From assembly GCA_021825585.1 (NCBI GenBank), contig JAKAGT010000003.1, positions 124,001 through 188,000 of the forward strand: DNA of 64,000 nucleotides, given 5' to 3'. The notes under the pieces were generated by a model. That model worked only from the letters and a program-made list of their open reading frames with translations. It ran no database searches and had not been told where the DNA came from. Source of the DNA: Bacteroidota bacterium. Lineage in GTDB: Bacteria; Bacteroidota; Ignavibacteria; Kryptoniales; JAKASW01. Shown piece by piece: positions 1 to 9,096 of this stretch (position 1 is its first letter; the number at the start of each line of letters is the position of its first letter). The position numbers and the translations under genes were made by a program.

Positions 1-2
1 TG

Positions 3-1259
3 TACGTCAACGGAGACTCCGCGTTCAGCTGGCACGGGACCGGTACCGAAGACTATTATGACGGGGGATGGTATTTCAGGTATGGTCCGTTCCATCTTCC
101 ATTCAACGGATGTCTGGAAAAAATCCCGTTAGCCGGGAGCATTTCCGCATACAGGTTCCAGATAACCGATATGATACCATTCAAGAGTCAATTCAAGATG
201 TTCATCGAGCACGGCGCTGAGAATACCCGGCCCGGTGTGTACTATTCTACAGTTGCATACTGGTACCAGTCTACTCCGGAAAGCGACGCTTACCGGACAT
301 TGGATCCGGCAAAGCTCTCGGTTCCGATGAGGATAGTCTGGAAACAGAAGGGGGTCGACTATCTCGCCGATAATATGCAAGACTTGGTTCCGCATGACGG
401 AAAGTTGACTGTCATGCCATGGAGTGAGAGCTCGCCCAGCTGGAAGGGAATCTCGGACGTTGCATTCAGGCCGGAGGGCAGAGATGCTTCGCTGGGCATC
501 GTCCTCCATCCGCCGATTTCGGGCGAGTATTCAATAGACCTGCAGTATTCGGTGCAACCAAGCGGAGGTAAGTTCGAGACAAGGTTGGGCGGTGCGGTAC
601 TTTCTCCCATGGTGGACACATACGCCCCCGATTTTACGCCGGGGGAGAATGTGCGCATCCTCGCTCACCTGAAAGAGGGAGCCGACACGTTAATGGCGTC
701 GTCTGTCGGGAAGGACGAGCGTTCAGAAGGGAACCGGTTCCTTTTCACCTCGTACAACCTCAGGCCTGAACCGGAAGGACATTTTGTCACGGAATGGAAA
801 GTGGTCGGCCCCTTCAATGATTCCGGCTTTGTTTATAATGACTTACTGTTAGGACCCGAAAGGGATTTCCAACTCAAAGATACCTTCATCGGGGAAGGCG
901 GCAAGAGCATCTCATGGGAAACTGCCGGCGCGGATTCTAATGGGGCGGTAAATCTTGTTAACATGTTCAAGCCGCACGAGTACACGATAGCCTATGCGGG
1001 CACCAGGGTGTTTTCGCCTGCCGAGCAAAAGCTGTATCTCTTTGCGGGTTCAGATGACGGCATCAGAATATTCGTTAACGGGAAAGCCGTTTGGACTCAC
1101 TTCGTCACCCGCGGCCTTGTGAAGGATGAAGACCGCGTGCTTGTCACGCTTCAGAAAGGCTGGAATACCCTGACACTCGAGATTACGCAGGGAATAGGGG
1201 ACTGGGCATTTGCCTTGAGGATTCCGGACTATCCAGGTAAGAAATTGGAATTGCATTAG
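3..1259 (+). CDS. DUF2961 family secreted glycan-associated protein (5' partial)
   Basis: The reading frame is open from the first bases of the window, so the start lies upstream. The first visible residues contain the hallmark GTGTEDYYDGGWYF, followed about ten residues on by PFNG, as in DUF2961 proteins, a family of jelly-roll proteins found in polysaccharide utilisation loci; members have been linked to glycoside hydrolysis. The last ~130 residues (WKVVGPF ... YLFAGSDDGIRIFVNGK ... GWNTLTLEI) look like a PA14/galactose-binding-like beta-sandwich and may bind carbohydrate. About 419 residues are visible. The next gene follows after 70 bases, consistent with co-transcription. The exact substrate is unknown; family placement is confident, enzymatic role is not. 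Confidence 0.8.
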   Translation, partial: YVNGDSAFSWHGTGTEDYYDGGWYFRYGPFHLPFNGCLEKIPLAGSISAYRFQITDMIPFKSQFKMFIEHGAENTRPGVYYSTVAYWYQSTPESDAYRTLDPAKLSVPMRIVWKQKGVDYLADNMQDLVPHDGKLTVMPWSESSPSWKGISDVAFRPEGRDASLGIVLHPPISGEYSIDLQYSVQPSGGKFETRLGGAVLSPMVDTYAPDFTPGENVRILAHLKEGADTLMASSVGKDERSEGNRFLFTSYNLRPEPEGHFVTEWKVVGPFNDSGFVYNDLLLGPERDFQLKDTFIGEGGKSISWETAGADSNGAVNLVNMFKPHEYTIAYAGTRVFSPAEQKLYLFAGSDDGIRIFVNGKAVWTHFVTRGLVKDEDRVLVTLQKGWNTLTLEITQGIGDWAFALRIPDYPGKKLELH

Positions 1260-1329
1260 AATTGAGATATATGCTGCGACATATCGCTGCTAATAGTCAA
1301 ACCTCGTTAAAACTGCTTAGCATCTACAA

Positions 1330-2712
1330 ATGAACAAAACGTACTACGTCATATTGCTGGTAGTGTCGGCCTCGATGTGCCGGTCGCTGATTCCGCAGCC
1401 CTGTCATGCACAGACGAAGCTGCATGCTGCCAACGCTCAGTCAACGCGGAATGAATCGCCTGCTCTCGTGCCTTCCGGTGACGGAGGCGTAATCGTCTTA
1501 TGGCGGTCGGTCATGGCACGGGGTTGCACCATATCTGCACAGAAGTTCGATAAGCACGGCAAGGAAGTCTGGAAAAATGGAGGCGTGGATATCTGCACGC
1601 AGCCGACGAATGACGCGAACTTCTCGGCAGTAACGGACACACGAGGCGGGGTGATAGTGTTCTGGGAGGACACACGGGGAGGGAAGTATGCCTCCGACAT
1701 CTATGCGCAGAGGCTGGATGCCAGCGGAAGGCCGGTCTGGGAAAGCGGCGGTGTGCCGGTCTGCACTGCAAGGCACCAGCAGCTGTTTCCTCATGCTGTC
1801 GTCGACCAACATGGCGGTGCTTATGCGTTCTGGACAGACTACCGGAATGGGAACGCCGACATTTACGGCTGCCATACCGATTCGAATGGAAAGGTAATTC
1901 GGAAGTTTGCAGTCTGCACAGAGAGCGAGGACCAGATGCATCTTTCCGTCGCGGCGTCCCCTTCCGGCGGTGCCTGTGTTGTCTGGGTCGACCATCGCTA
2001 CGACAATCCGGGCATTTATGCGGAACTGATCGATGCCAGTGACAGCGTGTGTTGGCGGAGGAACGGACTTCCAATCTGTACCGGCCTTTATCAGCCGGAA
2101 TCACCATCTGTGTCTGCGGTCGGTAACGGCAGGTTCCTGTTTACATGGGACGACTACCGTGACAGAGTGGCGAAAGTATTCCTCCAGCTGGTGGACGCTG
2201 ACGGGAAAGAAGCCAAGCCGTCAAACGGCGTTTCAGTGAGGACATCCGGCGGACCGCAATACAGCCCGAGTATCTGTGTTACAAGTTCGTCCGGTGCGGC
2301 AGTGACATGGCTTCAGTATGGCAAAGGCGCTGAGATGCTTCAGCAGAGGATGGATCTGTCCGGAAACGTGCGCCTGAAGCCGGAGGTACAATTATCGAAG
2401 GCTTCTCTCGCCCAGTTGTGGGTAAGAAGCGTCCCGGACGGGTCGGGTGGAGTCGTTTGCGTGTGGCTGAAATATGCGGGTGACAGGACCGAAGTGTTCG
2501 CTCAGCGGACCGATTCGCAAGGCCGGCTAAATTGGGGAAGGGACGGACTGCTTCTTGGGCCTGCTGGCGGTGAGGCGCATCCCAGGGTTTTAAGCAGCGG
2601 TCCTAACCGCATTCTCTTTGTCTCATGGACGAAGAGGTCAGGGACAAGCTCGAAGATCATCGTAGTTGCCCTCGCTGAAACCGGAAGCCGAATTTGGAAG
2701 GGGCAATTATGA
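1330..2712 (+). CDS. Secreted beta-propeller-like repeat protein
   Basis: 460 residues with an N-terminal signal peptide (hydrophobic core at about residues 5-15, likely cleavage after PCHAQ). The mature part is built of repeated ~50-residue units. Each carries a GG-x-VVxW strand, a D-x-R-x(3)-DIYAQR strand and a G-x-x-W-x-x-x-G-x-x-VCT turn, for example FWEDTRGGKYASDIYAQR and FWTDYRNGNADIYG. This pattern is typical of uncharacterised beta-propellers in Bacteroidota/Ignavibacteria secreted proteins. No catalytic motif and no T9SS sorting domain are visible. Its stop overlaps the start of the next gene by four bases (ATGA at 2709), implying translational coupling. A binding or scaffold role is inference. 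Confidence 0.75.
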   Translation: MNKTYYVILLVVSASMCRSLIPQPCHAQTKLHAANAQSTRNESPALVPSGDGGVIVLWRSVMARGCTISAQKFDKHGKEVWKNGGVDICTQPTNDANFSAVTDTRGGVIVFWEDTRGGKYASDIYAQRLDASGRPVWESGGVPVCTARHQQLFPHAVVDQHGGAYAFWTDYRNGNADIYGCHTDSNGKVIRKFAVCTESEDQMHLSVAASPSGGACVVWVDHRYDNPGIYAELIDASDSVCWRRNGLPICTGLYQPESPSVSAVGNGRFLFTWDDYRDRVAKVFLQLVDADGKEAKPSNGVSVRTSGGPQYSPSICVTSSSGAAVTWLQYGKGAEMLQQRMDLSGNVRLKPEVQLSKASLAQLWVRSVPDGSGGVVCVWLKYAGDRTEVFAQRTDSQGRLNWGRDGLLLGPAGGEAHPRVLSSGPNRILFVSWTKRSGTSSKIIVVALAETGSRIWKGQL

Positions 2713-5087
2713 GTATTACGCGAAATCCGGTAAGTCCTTCATTCCTCGGTGGTTTCCGTCTTTTCGGTTCAGGTTCTTTCAATCCTGTACTGACCGCTAT
2801 TTTCCTGCTTACGATGACGATAGCGGGGCCGGTCTTCCAATGTCAGGGTGCCGCGGCGGCAGAAAAGGCGTCGGGCGACAGTGTGATTGTGTATGTCTCG
2901 CCGGTCGGGAATGACTCCTGGTCGGGCTTTGTTTCGCGCCCTAACACTCTGCACAGCGACGGTCCGTTGCGGACGATTCAGGCCGCCCTCACCAGGATCG
3001 GAGAGCTTTCGGAAAAAGGGACGCGGCCGAATACCCGCTACGAAGTATTGATAAGACAGGGTGTCTACTATTTGCCAAACGGAGCAACGGTCCATTTCGA
3101 ATCGAAGAGAGGCTCCAGCCTCATAATCAGGAATTATCCGGGAGAGCTTGTTACAATCACCGGCGGAATCAAGCTGCGTCATTTCGTTCCACTTTCGGGT
3201 CTCAGCGTCAAATCACGAATCAAACCTGAGTTCGCGAAAGACGTGTACGCCTGTAATTTGAAGGAAGCCGGGATCGACAATTATGGAAAGATCACGGAAC
3301 GCGGCCATCCGCCACTGCAGGTATTCTTCGATGACACGCTCATGACACTGGCGAGATACCCGAACAAAGGCTGGCTCATCATTGCCGGGGTGCCGCAATC
3401 CGGAGCCGTGCTTTATAACCTCGGCATGGAGCGGGAAAGACGATATGACGGCGTCCCGGTCGGAAGGAATTTTGGCAAGATCGAATTCTCCGGTGATCGG
3501 CCTGCAGGCTGGAGCAGGAACGACGATATCTTTGTTCACGGATACTGGACATGGGACTGGTTTGACTCATTTAAGAGAGTCGACTCTATCAACCTGTCGG
3601 ATCATACCTTGAGTCTTTCCCCGGCCGCCGACCCTTACGGTTATACCAAGGGGCAAAGATACTATTTCCTTAACGTTCCGGAAGAGCTCGATACTCTGGG
3701 CGAATGGTACCTCGACAAGAAGAGCGGCTACTTGTATTTCTGGCCGCCGGAGAATATCTCGGAAGGCAAAACAGTTGTTTCAGTGACAGACTCGCCGCTG
3801 CTTACCTTGCCACACTGCTCACGCGTTTCAATCAGCGGTATCTACTTCGACATATCTCGCGGAGACGGCGTCGTCATAGACGGAGGAACCGGCAATGCTG
3901 TTGAAGGGTGCGTCATGAGAAACCTGGGCGGCAATGCAGTTCTGGTAAACGGCGGTCATGAAAACGGAGTCAAAGGCTCCGTCATCTCCGATATTGGATC
4001 TGACGCAGTTGTGATTATTGGCGGAAACAGGAATACTCTCACCGCAGGCCGCAACTATGCAATGGACAACGACGTTGAGCATTTCGGTACATGGATCCAG
4101 AACGTCCACGGCATTATATGTTCCGGGGTTGGGGACGTCGTATCTCATAACGAAATATTTGATGCGCCCTTTGAGGGTTTGTACATAACCGGGAATAATC
4201 AGCTTGTTGCCTTCAACAATTTTCATGACCTCTGCAAAGAATCGGGCGATGCCGGAGCAATGCATACCGGACGGGATTGGACGTGGCGCGGAAACGTGAT
4301 AAAGTACAACTACTTCCATGATCTCAAAGGTCCCGGGTTGCACGGAGTTATGGGTGTCTATCTCGACGATTGGTCGTCCGGATTTACGGTCTACGGCAAC
4401 GTCTTTGATCACGCCGACCACGCGGTATTCATCGGAGGAGGCCGCGATAACCTGGTCGAAAACAACGTGTTTATCGGATGCTCGCCATCTGTCAGCATCG
4501 ACGGGAGAGGCTTCAGCTGGGGGAGTTATTATTTCGGCGGTCAGGACGGTGCGCAGTTGTTCGATGAGATGGTTGCCATGAAGTACGCCAGGAATCCCTA
4601 CAAGGAGGCGTATCCGCTGTTGGCGACTCTCGCCGAAGGCGATCCGGCCGCGCCGGCCGGGAACGTCATCGCGAACAACATTTCCTGCGACGGCAGATGG
4701 TTGGATGTCCACGATTACGGGACATTCAAGATGAGCATCATTCACGACAAAGGTAACGTCATTGCGGATCCGATGCTTCTGCGGAGAAGGAAGGGAAACC
4801 AGATAGGTTGGGATCCATACTACCTGAACCTGGAGACGGACAGCGGCTATGTAATTCTCGGCCATGACAGCAAGAGAGCGAGACAAGAGCTCGCCGGCAA
4901 CATCTTCGTCTCGGATTCAGACCTGGCGAAAATCTCGAACGGACGGCTGGAAGTATCGAACACGGCTCTAAGGTGCGGATTCAAGCCGATTCCGTTTCAG
5001 CAAATAGGAACATACGACACTCCATCGCGAAAGCTTGCGGAGTGGATTCTTACGACCGCAGAACGTTTTAGGGAGGAAAACTATTAG
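2709..5087 (+). CDS. Secreted right-handed parallel beta-helix protein (pectate-lyase-like fold)
   Basis: I chose ATG 2709 because GGAAGGGG lies just upstream and the ATGA overlap couples it to the previous gene; an in-frame TTG at 2694 is less likely. The protein has ~792 residues. A long hydrophobic export segment (about residues 25-48) is followed by YVSPVGNDSWSG and a PLRTIQAAL stretch, the usual N-terminus of parallel beta-helix polysaccharide-active proteins. Residues ~350-600 are rich in short G/N-ended strands (GNAVEGCVMRNLGGNAVLV and NLVENNVFIG types) that form helix coils. Family members include lyases and glycoside hydrolases. The catalytic residues cannot be assigned, so substrate is unknown. 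It lies directly upstream of a ROK kinase gene. Confidence 0.8.
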   Translation: MSITRNPVSPSFLGGFRLFGSGSFNPVLTAIFLLTMTIAGPVFQCQGAAAAEKASGDSVIVYVSPVGNDSWSGFVSRPNTLHSDGPLRTIQAALTRIGELSEKGTRPNTRYEVLIRQGVYYLPNGATVHFESKRGSSLIIRNYPGELVTITGGIKLRHFVPLSGLSVKSRIKPEFAKDVYACNLKEAGIDNYGKITERGHPPLQVFFDDTLMTLARYPNKGWLIIAGVPQSGAVLYNLGMERERRYDGVPVGRNFGKIEFSGDRPAGWSRNDDIFVHGYWTWDWFDSFKRVDSINLSDHTLSLSPAADPYGYTKGQRYYFLNVPEELDTLGEWYLDKKSGYLYFWPPENISEGKTVVSVTDSPLLTLPHCSRVSISGIYFDISRGDGVVIDGGTGNAVEGCVMRNLGGNAVLVNGGHENGVKGSVISDIGSDAVVIIGGNRNTLTAGRNYAMDNDVEHFGTWIQNVHGIICSGVGDVVSHNEIFDAPFEGLYITGNNQLVAFNNFHDLCKESGDAGAMHTGRDWTWRGNVIKYNYFHDLKGPGLHGVMGVYLDDWSSGFTVYGNVFDHADHAVFIGGGRDNLVENNVFIGCSPSVSIDGRGFSWGSYYFGGQDGAQLFDEMVAMKYARNPYKEAYPLLATLAEGDPAAPAGNVIANNISCDGRWLDVHDYGTFKMSIIHDKGNVIADPMLLRRRKGNQIGWDPYYLNLETDSGYVILGHDSKRARQELAGNIFVSDSDLAKISNGRLEVSNTALRCGFKPIPFQQIGTYDTPSRKLAEWILTTAERFREENY

Positions 5088-5113
5088 ATTATGATTGCCT
5101 GACAGAGGAGTAA

Positions 5114-6043
5114 ATGCCAAGCAAACATATACTGGGATTAGACATCGGCGGCACCAAGTCGGCTGTTGTTTGCGGCACCGCGGAGGGCGAAATCCTATCC
5201 CGGACGGAGTTCCCGACTGAAGCGGGGGGTCCGTTCCAGGATTACTTCCAAAGACTCTGCGAAGCTATTTCAGCGACTCTCAGATCGATGGAGGATGAGC
5301 CGAAAGCAATCAGCGTTTCGATCGGCGGCCCCCTCGATGTCCTGCAGGGAATAATAATGTCGCCGCCGAACTTGCCGGGCTGGGATGATATCCCTCTCAA
5401 GCAATTGTTGAAGGACAGGTTCAACCTGCCTGTCTACGTGGAGCATGACGGCAACGCCGGTGCTCTGGCGGAGTACTACTTCGGAGCCGGTAAAGGGAAA
5501 AGGAGCATTGTCTTCCTGACTCTTGGGACCGGTCTCGGAGCAGGACTGATATTGGACGGCAGGCTCTATCGAGGCACAAGTTATGTGGCAGGCGAGATCG
5601 GCCACATAAGAATTGCGGACGATGGCCCGGAGAGTTACGGGAAAAAGGGTTCACTCGAAGGATACTGCAGCGGGAACGGAATCGAGAAGTTGGCGTCGAT
5701 CCTGTTTCCCAAAAGATGGCCCGACCCGGTTTCTACACGGGAGCTTGGCGCTCTCGCCAAGAAGGGGGACGCCGACGCCGTCGAAGTGTTCAACACGTCC
5801 GGCAGGTATCTTGGCCGCGGACTGGCAATTATCGCAGACCTGATCAATCCTGAAATGATTATACTCGGAGCTCTGGGCGTCAGGATGGGCCCATTGTTGA
5901 TGAAGGCTGCCATGGAAGTATTCAAAAAAGAATCTCTTAGCGAAGCGAGCAACGTTTGTGAGATCGTTCCCGCCAGACTCGGAGAGAAAATAGGCGACAT
6001 TGCGGCATTATGTGCTGCTATCGACCAGGGAGGAATGAGATGA
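5114..6043 (+). CDS. ROK family sugar kinase, lacking the usual zinc motif
   Basis: 309 residues, normal for a ROK kinase. The N-terminal phosphate loop LGLDIGGTKSAVV, the substrate-binding EHDGNAGALAEYYFG with its catalytic aspartate, and the adenosine loop TLGTGLGAG are all present. Such enzymes phosphorylate hexoses or N-acyl hexosamines with ATP in the cytosol. The usual C-x-C-G-x-x-G-C-x-E zinc site after GHI is replaced by ESYGKKGSLE, so all three cysteines are missing while the glutamate is kept. There is no N-terminal HTH, so it is an enzyme rather than a NagC-type repressor. A good ribosome site (AGAGGAG) precedes ATG 5114. It overlaps the next gene by four bases. The sugar specificity is not predictable here. 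Confidence 0.88.
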   Translation: MPSKHILGLDIGGTKSAVVCGTAEGEILSRTEFPTEAGGPFQDYFQRLCEAISATLRSMEDEPKAISVSIGGPLDVLQGIIMSPPNLPGWDDIPLKQLLKDRFNLPVYVEHDGNAGALAEYYFGAGKGKRSIVFLTLGTGLGAGLILDGRLYRGTSYVAGEIGHIRIADDGPESYGKKGSLEGYCSGNGIEKLASILFPKRWPDPVSTRELGALAKKGDADAVEVFNTSGRYLGRGLAIIADLINPEMIILGALGVRMGPLLMKAAMEVFKKESLSEASNVCEIVPARLGEKIGDIAALCAAIDQGGMR

Positions 6044-7998
6044 TATCGAACGACATTGCGCGCTTCAGTATAGAAGCGGCACAACCGGGAACCAACATGA
6101 AATCATACGATGCAAACGATCGCGGAAAGATGAGCTGCATGAAGCAGCTCTTGATGCTCGCGCTTGTCCTCGTCTTTGCGTATCCTGCAGCCTATGCGCA
6201 GACTGATGGACACCTGAGTTTCGAGCAGAGAAGACAGCAGATTCTCCAGTTCTACGCCGACTCGGTGAACATCTCGTTCAGCCCGAGCGCTCCCGATTAT
6301 TCCCGACCGAACTTCAACATAATTGTAGCGAAACTTGCTGCCGGAAAGGATGTGCCCACGGCGATAAGGGCGATGGATACGCTCATGGCCAACCCGGTGG
6401 GAAACATGTTCTACATCTATGAGCTGATGGGAACATATCTGTTCGGCAGGAAGTCTCTGCCGCCAGGATTTGGAGACAAGGTAAGGGACAACCTTGAGAA
6501 GACCACCATCTATCGCGGCGACACTGAGAACCACTTCCTTCAGTATTACACCGGCTGGTATCTCGCGGCCCAGGAATGGAACGTCCCCCGGTGGTCGAAC
6601 GGGAAGACCTCCGAAGAAACATTGAAGGATGCTCAAGACTACCTGGACCACTGGATCAAGCTGACGACATCGCTCGGCCAGGGTGAGTTTAACTCGCCGA
6701 CATATTTTATCACCTACATTGATCCTCTCATCCTGCTATACCAGTTTGCGAAAGACCCTCTCATGAAGAAGAAGGCCGAGATGATGCTCGAGTACATGTT
6801 CGCGGATTACGGCGTCGAGTATCTTGACGGCTTCTACTGCGGCGCTCACAGCAGGGATTATCCCTATATAGCGGTAAATCCTCATGTCGCACAATCGAGG
6901 ATATTCGGATATTTATATTTCGGCCATACCGAATTCAGACCCAGGATACGTGAGGCGATTTCCGTGATCTTCCCGGCACTGAGCAGCTTCAAGGTACCGC
7001 CCATAATCCGCGACGTTGCCACAGACCGTTCACAGCCCTACGTGTCCAAGCAGAGGAAGAGGGTGAGGTTCATCATCCGCTACGGGCCTGAGAGGACGCC
7101 GCCCGTTTACAAATATACTTACATGACAAAGTACTACTGTCTCGGGAGCATGCAGGGGGGAATTCTACAGCCCATCCAGGAGCATGTCTGGGACGTGACG
7201 TTCGCTTCCCGCAGGCCATACAACACGGTGTTTGCCCTCAATCCGTACCGGTCGCCGAAGGAGCTCGGTCTCTTCTTTCCCGAAGAGCCGCTGCCGATTT
7301 ATGGATTTGTCGCGCACTCGCACGGATACTACGGCGACGTAGACAAGTGGTCGTCGAGCTCACCGCATGAGAGAACTTTCCAGCATCTCAACACCATCAT
7401 AGATTTGTACGATCTCAATCTGAACCCGACAGAGCGGTGGCATCAGATCGACGCGTTCTTTCCGCTTACCCTGAACCAATTCATAGTCAGCGAAAGCGGA
7501 TGGATATTCGGAAGGATGGACAGCGCGTTCTTCGCATATTATCCGCTGCAGAAGTACCGCCTCGAAAAGGACACAGACTCAGTTCAGCTTCTGGGTGGCG
7601 ACGAGGGATCGTTCGGCATCGGGAAACTGGACGAACATCCTATCGATTTGAGACTTAAGAGCTTCGAGACTGCAAATGGTTGCGTCCTTCAAGCGGGATC
7701 GGTCGACGAATACGGCAGCTTCGACAATTTCATGAGACTGGTCGAGAAGACGAAAGTGACCTTCGACAGCAAGAAAATCAGTGTTACGTACAAAACGATC
7801 AACGGCGACAGGCTTTACTTCCGGTACCCCGGTGATCGCATGCTCAACGGCAAGAAAGTCGTCCTTGATTATCCGTTGTTCGACAGTAAGTTCCTTCATT
7901 CCGCGGTGAACAGCAGAGTCTTGAAGATTACTTACAAGAACATGGTAAGGACGCTGGATTTCAATAATTTCACAGTATCACAAGACGTTATTCAATAG
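6040..7998 (+). CDS. Unrecognised secreted protein, possibly (alpha/alpha) toroid lyase-like
   Basis: About 652 residues from ATG 6040, which overlaps the ROK stop as ATGA. An internal ATG at 6139 would give a more classical signal peptide (MKQLLMLALVLVFAYPAAYAQ), so the true start is uncertain. The first half is helical with motifs such as TENHFLQYYTGWYLAAQEW and GEFNSPTYFITYIDPL. The TENH and EFNSPTY signatures resemble the helical toroid halves of heparinase II/III-type or other polysaccharide lyase-like proteins. The second half is rich in beta strands, compatible with the beta-sandwich those proteins carry. I do not recognise a specific family and assign no activity. Its place between a ROK kinase and a secreted propeller supports a glycan-related role. 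Confidence 0.6.
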   Translation: MISNDIARFSIEAAQPGTNMKSYDANDRGKMSCMKQLLMLALVLVFAYPAAYAQTDGHLSFEQRRQQILQFYADSVNISFSPSAPDYSRPNFNIIVAKLAAGKDVPTAIRAMDTLMANPVGNMFYIYELMGTYLFGRKSLPPGFGDKVRDNLEKTTIYRGDTENHFLQYYTGWYLAAQEWNVPRWSNGKTSEETLKDAQDYLDHWIKLTTSLGQGEFNSPTYFITYIDPLILLYQFAKDPLMKKKAEMMLEYMFADYGVEYLDGFYCGAHSRDYPYIAVNPHVAQSRIFGYLYFGHTEFRPRIREAISVIFPALSSFKVPPIIRDVATDRSQPYVSKQRKRVRFIIRYGPERTPPVYKYTYMTKYYCLGSMQGGILQPIQEHVWDVTFASRRPYNTVFALNPYRSPKELGLFFPEEPLPIYGFVAHSHGYYGDVDKWSSSSPHERTFQHLNTIIDLYDLNLNPTERWHQIDAFFPLTLNQFIVSESGWIFGRMDSAFFAYYPLQKYRLEKDTDSVQLLGGDEGSFGIGKLDEHPIDLRLKSFETANGCVLQAGSVDEYGSFDNFMRLVEKTKVTFDSKKISVTYKTINGDRLYFRYPGDRMLNGKKVVLDYPLFDSKFLHSAVNSRVLKITYKNMVRTLDFNNFTVSQDVIQ

Positions 7999-8028
7999 AA
8001 CCCTTTCACTAAGACTTTCGAGGTAAAG

Positions 8029-9039
8029 ATGATTAAAAGAGCATTGTTGGCAGTACTTCTCTGTTCGTCGATGTCGTTTGCGCAACAGAGGGTTTACGCA
8101 GTCGTCCATTTGTACCAGACGATGGTTGTCGGCGGACACAACCCGGCCGCCGGTATTTTCTACACCACAGACGGCGGGAGTAATTGGGAGCATCTGGGGT
8201 GGTCGAACATTATCGCTTACTCGCTCACCGTCGATCCCGGTTCCAACGGAAAAATCATGTACCTGGCTGCCGGCAACGGCGTGCTCAAGTCCACCGACGG
8301 CGGCGAGGATTGGCGCATAATGACCAACTGGCGAGAGACTGAGATAAGCAAGCTCGTGATAGACCCGGCAAATCACAACGTTCTCTACATAGCGACGCCG
8401 TACGGTGTCTTCAAATCGACCGACGCCGGCTGGCACTGGGCAAAGAAGAACAACGGAATCAGCCCGACTCAGACCGGCACCACCTCATCGACATTCATAG
8501 GTCCGATACTCCTCGGGAAGAAGAATCCCAATCATTTACTCATCGGAACTGAAAACGGAATTTACAGAAGCACGAACGGCGGCGACTCCTGGAAAATGTT
8601 CGCACTTAAAGGATGGGGAGTCAGAGCCCTGGCGCGCAGTGAGCAGCATCAGAACGAGTTCATTGCTGGAACGGAAAACGGCGGCATGTTTATCTCGCAC
8701 GACGGAGGAAAGAAATGGGACCACGTCACACAGAACAGGATGGATACGCTGGCTGTCTATGATGTGACGTTCAGCCCGAACGACGACAAAATCATTTATG
8801 CCGGTGGTTACGGGACAGGTATGCTGAAGTCTGCCGATGGCGGAAGAACCTGGACCTCCTATGCCGACGGTCTGGACTGCACGACGATTCACAGCATAGC
8901 TGTCGATCCTCAGAACACAGACAATATCTATATCGGCACGATTCCAGGCGGAGTCTATAAGAGCACCGACGGCGGCAAGAGCTGGAAATACCTGCTCCTG
9001 AACGGCGCACAAATCTGGTCGGTATCAATCGGTGAATAA
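8029..9039 (+). CDS. Secreted Asp-box/BNR beta-propeller (VPS10/Ycf48-like)
   Basis: 336 residues with signal peptide MIKRALLAVLLCSSMSFAQ. At least five Asp-box type repeats are visible (VFKSTDAGWHW, IYRSTNGGDSW, MFISHDGGKKW, MLKSADGGRTW, VYKSTDGGKSW), each ending a propeller blade. This architecture occurs in sialidases, sortilin-like proteins and uncharacterised secreted glycosyl-hydrolase-like proteins. The sialidase catalytic Arg triad and Tyr/Glu pair cannot be identified, so I do not call it a sialidase. GAGGTAAAG precedes ATG 8029. There is no T9SS tail. It is the last gene of the secreted set and is followed after 57 bases by the cytosolic catabolic cluster. Confidence 0.78.
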   Translation: MIKRALLAVLLCSSMSFAQQRVYAVVHLYQTMVVGGHNPAAGIFYTTDGGSNWEHLGWSNIIAYSLTVDPGSNGKIMYLAAGNGVLKSTDGGEDWRIMTNWRETEISKLVIDPANHNVLYIATPYGVFKSTDAGWHWAKKNNGISPTQTGTTSSTFIGPILLGKKNPNHLLIGTENGIYRSTNGGDSWKMFALKGWGVRALARSEQHQNEFIAGTENGGMFISHDGGKKWDHVTQNRMDTLAVYDVTFSPNDDKIIYAGGYGTGMLKSADGGRTWTSYADGLDCTTIHSIAVDPQNTDNIYIGTIPGGVYKSTDGGKSWKYLLLNGAQIWSVSIGE

Positions 9040-9096
9040 TCATACGGCGGCCCTGTCGCCTGCCGCCACCAGGAATTTCAAAATTACAGGAAGAAT

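Noticed and set aside
3828-4886. 352-codon open frame on the minus strand
   Set aside because: It is antisense to the beta-helix gene, has no ribosome site or domain, and mirrors its codon pattern. The same applies to the minus frames at 20727-21995, 23584-24825 and 40982-42322.
8029-9039. Sialidase
   Set aside because: Asp-box repeats are clear but the catalytic arginine triad and Tyr/Glu pair could not be found.
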